A stretch of DNA of 64,000 bases from positions 152,302 through 216,301 of the forward strand of contig CAVUFS010000002.1 of NCBI GenBank assembly GCA_963740675.1, written 5' to 3'. Origin of the DNA: CAIKMD01 sp963740675 (lineage in GTDB: Bacteria; Pseudomonadota; Alphaproteobacteria; ATCC43930; CGMCC-115725). The notes under the pieces were generated by a model. That model was not told the origin of the DNA. It saw only the letters and a program-made list of their open reading frames with translations, and did no database searches. The position numbers and the translations under genes are program-made. The first letter of the stretch is position 1, and each line of letters begins with the position of its first letter. Shown here piece by piece: positions 61,163 through 64,000 of the stretch.

Positions 61163-62905
61163 TCAATCGAGCGGCTCGACGTGCACCAATGCGTGATCGT
61201 GGTTGCTGCCGACCCAGGCGCTGATCGGCGACGTCGTGTTGTCGACAAAAATCGTGCGCATGTTGGTGTCCGACGGCATCAGATACTGGTCGGTCTGCCC
61301 GGTCTTTGGATCGGACCGTACGATGCGGTCGGTGCTCATCGTGGAAGCCCAGATGTCGCCGTTCTTGTCGATTTCGGCGCGGTACGGGAAGGTGTAAGCG
61401 GGCAACTGATATTCCGTGAATTGACGTGTTTTCGGATCGAACACCGCAACCTGGTTGCCCTGGTATTCGGTCGCGATGATGTCACCGTTCGCCGCGATAG
61501 CCATGCGGCGCAAGCGTGAATTCGCCGTCGGCGGCTTATACCAGGTCACCTTGGCCGTCTTCGCGTCGATCTCGCCGAGATAGCCGGTGCTGAACTCGGC
61601 CATCCACAGATTGTTCTGGGCGTCGGAGATGACCTGATAGATGCCGTAATGATGATTGGCGGCATCCGGCAGCTCGTCGGTCGGATGGAACCGCTCCCAA
61701 TTGCCGCTCGCGAGGTCGAGCCGATAGACGTATTGGGTGCCGACATCCTTCGTCCACACCTTGCCGTCGACGTCATGGCGATCGCCGACGAAATTCAGCT
61801 GCACGCGGTCATCGTTCCACTTCGCCGGCACCGGATAATATTTGATCGCGCCGGTCTTCGGGTCGATCGTGCCGAGGGCGGCTTGGTACATCATGTCGAA
61901 CCAGAGCAGACCCTGCTTGTCGAAATCCAGGCTGAGCTGGCCCACCGGGGCATTCGCTTTGAATTTCTTTACCGGATATTGGGTGAGCTCCAGCGTCTTC
62001 GGATTGAGCTTGCCGAGGAAACTCTGGCCGAAATCCGAATACCAGACGTTGCCGTCCTTATCGCGGACGACGTCGTGCGGTTCGATGGTCTGTCCCGGCA
62101 ACGAGTACTCGGTTACGACAACCTTGGTGGAATCGCCGCTCGGGCGCGGCAGCGTCTTGAGCTGATAAGCCCAGGTGTCCGACGCACTCAAATTGACGGT
62201 CGCCAAATATTGCGCCGGCTTGAGAAACTGCTGCGGTGTGCCGGCGCGCGATTCGTCCAGCATCTTCTGCGGCTTGATCGGCTGACTGACGGGCCCATAG
62301 CCCGCCATGCGATGCATCACCTGCATGAATTCATCCGAATTATGGGTCGACAGCGCGATCCGCTCGAGCGTATGGCAGCCGGTGCAGTTGAGCAGCTGGG
62401 CTTTCTGTTCGTTCGTGCCGGGCATGCTCATCATCCACTCGGCGTCGGTCAGCTGGCCGGCAAGATTCTTCGTCGGCTCAAGCTTCACATCCACATCGGC
62501 GGTCTTGCCCGGGGCCACCTGGGCTCCGGCGGGCGCTGCGAGAACATAACCGACGGCGCGGATGGCGAGCGTGTATTGGCCGGGAGAGAGCCGCGCCGCC
62601 GGGAAATGGAAATCGCCCTTGGCATCGGAGGTCACGCTCACCGAGACGACCGACCGAGGCAGCTTGCACGTCGATGGCTGGGCTCCCGGGGCGGGTTCGG
62701 CAGCCTTTGCCGAACAATCGCCGGCGCCCTCCGGACCGGCCGCGCGCGCGGTGACGACGACGCCCTCCATGGCGCCATCGGCAGAGGTCACATGGCCGGC
62801 AATGGCGGCCGGCGTCCCATTGGCGGCGTCGGCGGCGGATGGCGTGATCTGGGACAGCCCGACCGCTAGCGCGGCCGTCATGCCAAAACTGAGCATCGAT
62901 TTCAT
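61163..62905 (-). CDS. Exported heme-site beta-propeller protein (carboxypeptidase-regulatory, CXXCH and Vgb-like domains)
   Basis: 580 residues from ATG 62905. Signal peptide (MTAALAVGLSQITPSAADA). Residues ~30-130: carboxypeptidase-regulatory beta sandwich (IAGHVTSADGAMEGVVVTAR, LSPGQYTLAIRAVGY). Residues ~165-240: a cytochrome-like helical segment with LLNCTGCHTLERIALSTH (CXXCH). Residues ~275-580: repeats of IEPHDVVRDKDGNVWYSDFG type (VWYSDF, LWMAEF, IWASTM), the virginiamycin-B-lyase/SMP-30-like propeller. Expected periplasmic; probably oxidoreductase-linked or quinoprotein-like. Its start is 61 bases from a diheme cytochrome c gene upstream, so electron transfer between them is likely. 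Confidence 0.85.
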   Translation of the reverse strand: MKSMLSFGMTAALAVGLSQITPSAADAANGTPAAIAGHVTSADGAMEGVVVTARAAGPEGAGDCSAKAAEPAPGAQPSTCKLPRSVVSVSVTSDAKGDFHFPAARLSPGQYTLAIRAVGYVLAAPAGAQVAPGKTADVDVKLEPTKNLAGQLTDAEWMMSMPGTNEQKAQLLNCTGCHTLERIALSTHNSDEFMQVMHRMAGYGPVSQPIKPQKMLDESRAGTPQQFLKPAQYLATVNLSASDTWAYQLKTLPRPSGDSTKVVVTEYSLPGQTIEPHDVVRDKDGNVWYSDFGQSFLGKLNPKTLELTQYPVKKFKANAPVGQLSLDFDKQGLLWFDMMYQAALGTIDPKTGAIKYYPVPAKWNDDRVQLNFVGDRHDVDGKVWTKDVGTQYVYRLDLASGNWERFHPTDELPDAANHHYGIYQVISDAQNNLWMAEFSTGYLGEIDAKTAKVTWYKPPTANSRLRRMAIAANGDIIATEYQGNQVAVFDPKTRQFTEYQLPAYTFPYRAEIDKNGDIWASTMSTDRIVRSDPKTGQTDQYLMPSDTNMRTIFVDNTTSPISAWVGSNHDHALVHVEPLD

Positions 62906-62966
62906 TGCTCGCTCCCTTGAGATCAATTTGCTCTGCCCGCGGGCAGCCTCCAGACAATAACAGACA

Positions 62967-63533
62967 TCAAAGTGCGGACAGGTAGCGCGCCATCGCCTCA
63001 CGCTGGCTCTTTGTCAGCGCCTGCATGAATCCCGGCATATCGAGGTTGTTGGTCCGCGTTTTGTCGGCAAAACCGTTCATGACGCTGACCAGGTACGTAT
63101 AGTCGAGACCCGCCAGCCGCGGCGCCGGCGCGCCGCCCTCGAAATTCTGCCCATGACACGCCTTGCACATGGCGATGCCCTGAGGCGCCGGGGTCACGGC
63201 CGCTTTCGCGGCTTTCGCGGCGGCCGGCGGCCAGGTCTCGGCGGCAAAATAATCCGCTATCGAACGGAGATCCGCGAGGCTGAAGGATTGGGTAATGGAC
63301 GACATCGTCTCATTGCTGCGGGCACCGCTGTGGTAGTCGTGCAGTTCCTTATAAAGGTAACTGCCCTGTTGCCCCCAGATGATCGGTGTGACGGGCGTCG
63401 CGGGTTTGCCGTCTTGCCCATGGCAGCCGGCGCATACCTGTGCGCGGCTGGCGATGTCGTCGGCGCCGTAGGCGGGGAAAGCGACGACCGCGGCGATGGC
63501 GAAGAAAACGCTGGCCAGGCGGCTTTTGAACAT
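62967..63533 (-). CDS. Periplasmic diheme cytochrome c (c4-like)
   Basis: 188 residues from ATG 63533. Signal peptide (SVFFAIAAVVAFPAYG). Two heme sites, each with a distal Met candidate: VCAGCHGQDG (~40) with later M in ETMSSI, and MCKACHGQNFEGG (~130) with M in LDMPGFM. Two c-type domains of about 80 residues, like cytochrome c4. Likely electron acceptor for the propeller protein encoded next. A longer upstream frame has no homology. Confidence 0.88.
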   Translation of the reverse strand: MFKSRLASVFFAIAAVVAFPAYGADDIASRAQVCAGCHGQDGKPATPVTPIIWGQQGSYLYKELHDYHSGARSNETMSSITQSFSLADLRSIADYFAAETWPPAAAKAAKAAVTPAPQGIAMCKACHGQNFEGGAPAPRLAGLDYTYLVSVMNGFADKTRTNNLDMPGFMQALTKSQREAMARYLSAL

Positions 63534-63983
63534 GACGCCACGCCGCATCAACGCACGATCGCGACGATGTCGAACAATTGGCGCAATGGAGAAACGAACG
63601 CGAGCCATCGCCACGAGCACGTCTTCGTGCCAACACGACATCTAAGCATTCTCCCACGATAGCGTTCTTCTTTATTCCCCGAGGCTATCATAGGGGGGCG
63701 TCTCTGAAAAGCATGGCGGAAATCGAGGGCCGTTTGATTTTGGCGGCACCGAATATTCAGTCTCAAAGCCGTCGTTACGCGCGCAGAGCAGGTCGTGCCG
63801 ACGACGATCGCGTGGATCAAGGCGCCGGAGGTTTCCGAAGCGGCGTTCCGCCGCTTCTGCTTCTGGCACATCTCGGAAGTGCCGATTGCCCGCCGCGACG
63901 ACGGCTCAAGGTTCTCGGTCGGACGCTCTCGATCCGAATAGGAAGATTGGAAAAGACCAACTCGTTAAGCTAACGGCTCGTCA
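63534..63983. other. Interval of about 450 bases without a firm gene
   Basis: A plus-strand stretch ending TAG at 63937-63939 reads IAWIKAPEVSEAAFRRFCFW and HISEVPIARRDDGSR without a start codon or known relative; it may be a remnant. Confidence 0.35.
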
Positions 63984-64000
63984 TCACCCGAACTTATTGT
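63984..64000 (-). CDS. parC: Probable 3' end of parC, cut by the window edge
   Basis: TGA at 63984-63986 preceded by codons for NKFG, the same last residues and near-identical bases as the ParC fragment at 60820-60834 (CACCC-AA-CTTATT). Only four full codons are visible, so this rests on that match. Confidence 0.45.

Noticed and set aside
63800..63939. Plus-strand stretch IAWIKAPEVSEAAFRRFCFW
   Set aside because: Looks protein-like but has no start codon or known family; could be a remnant, not enough to list as a gene.

Overview
This window looks like chromosome of a high-GC alphaproteobacterium, most plausibly Hyphomicrobiales (Rhizobiales) close to the Bradyrhizobiaceae/Xanthobacteraceae. 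The grounds are a Flp-type pilin, tripartite tricarboxylate (TctCBA) and Mla transport operons, DUF350, DUF992, DUF3597, YidB and GlsB proteins, many tiny bradyrhizobial-type proteins, and dispersed GC-rich inverted repeats whose translation gives FPRKRES. No rRNA, tRNA, phage, IS transposase or CRISPR array was seen. Taxonomy is an inference from gene content.

Layout. 0-5 kb: a molybdenum-linked pair (a gene running off the left edge and a ModE-like regulator) with a near-perfect Mo-box between them, then a flavoprotein, a GGDEF(degenerate)-EAL protein and a GST. 5-11 kb: a repeat-bearing secreted protein, DUF350 protein and exported serine protease in a row; a P460-type cytochrome with a CX3CH heme site; a Tat-exported FMN 2-hydroxy acid dehydrogenase; a pentapeptide-repeat potassium channel. 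11-17 kb: an exported sulfatase followed by an exported HAD phosphatase, TusA, a BCS1-like AAA ATPase and small lipoproteins. 19-34 kb: a catabolic and uptake district (Rieske ferredoxin, two translationally coupled amidohydrolases, an AAHS-type MFS carrier, TctCBA, RidA, two ABC-type binding proteins). 33-39 kb: envelope and stress proteins (OmpA-like, DoxX, receiver protein, Flp pilin, DUF3597, YidB, GlsB). 39.9-44.5 kb: a divergent LpxC paralogue next to an mlaE-F-D-pqiC lipid transport operon whose ATPase gene carries a frameshift in a homopolymer.

47-60 kb is plastic accessory DNA. It holds four copies of one small gene family (here family X, 118-127 aa) and three copies of a second (family Y, exactly 58 aa). 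They are laid out as a repeated divergent X/Y cassette with conserved intergenic DNA carrying a TATCCAC core. A GST and an acyltransferase interrupt the array, and a decayed copy of the acyltransferase 3' end follows the last cassette. This is the best candidate here for an undescribed system. The same region holds a duplicated, broken HMCES/YedK gene and several one-base frameshifted small genes.

60-64 kb: a fragment of the ParC C-terminus at 60.8 kb, and at the right edge what looks like the 3' end of parC itself. Between them lies an exported heme-binding beta-propeller protein plus a diheme cytochrome c, as if this pair had arrived with a duplicated parC end.
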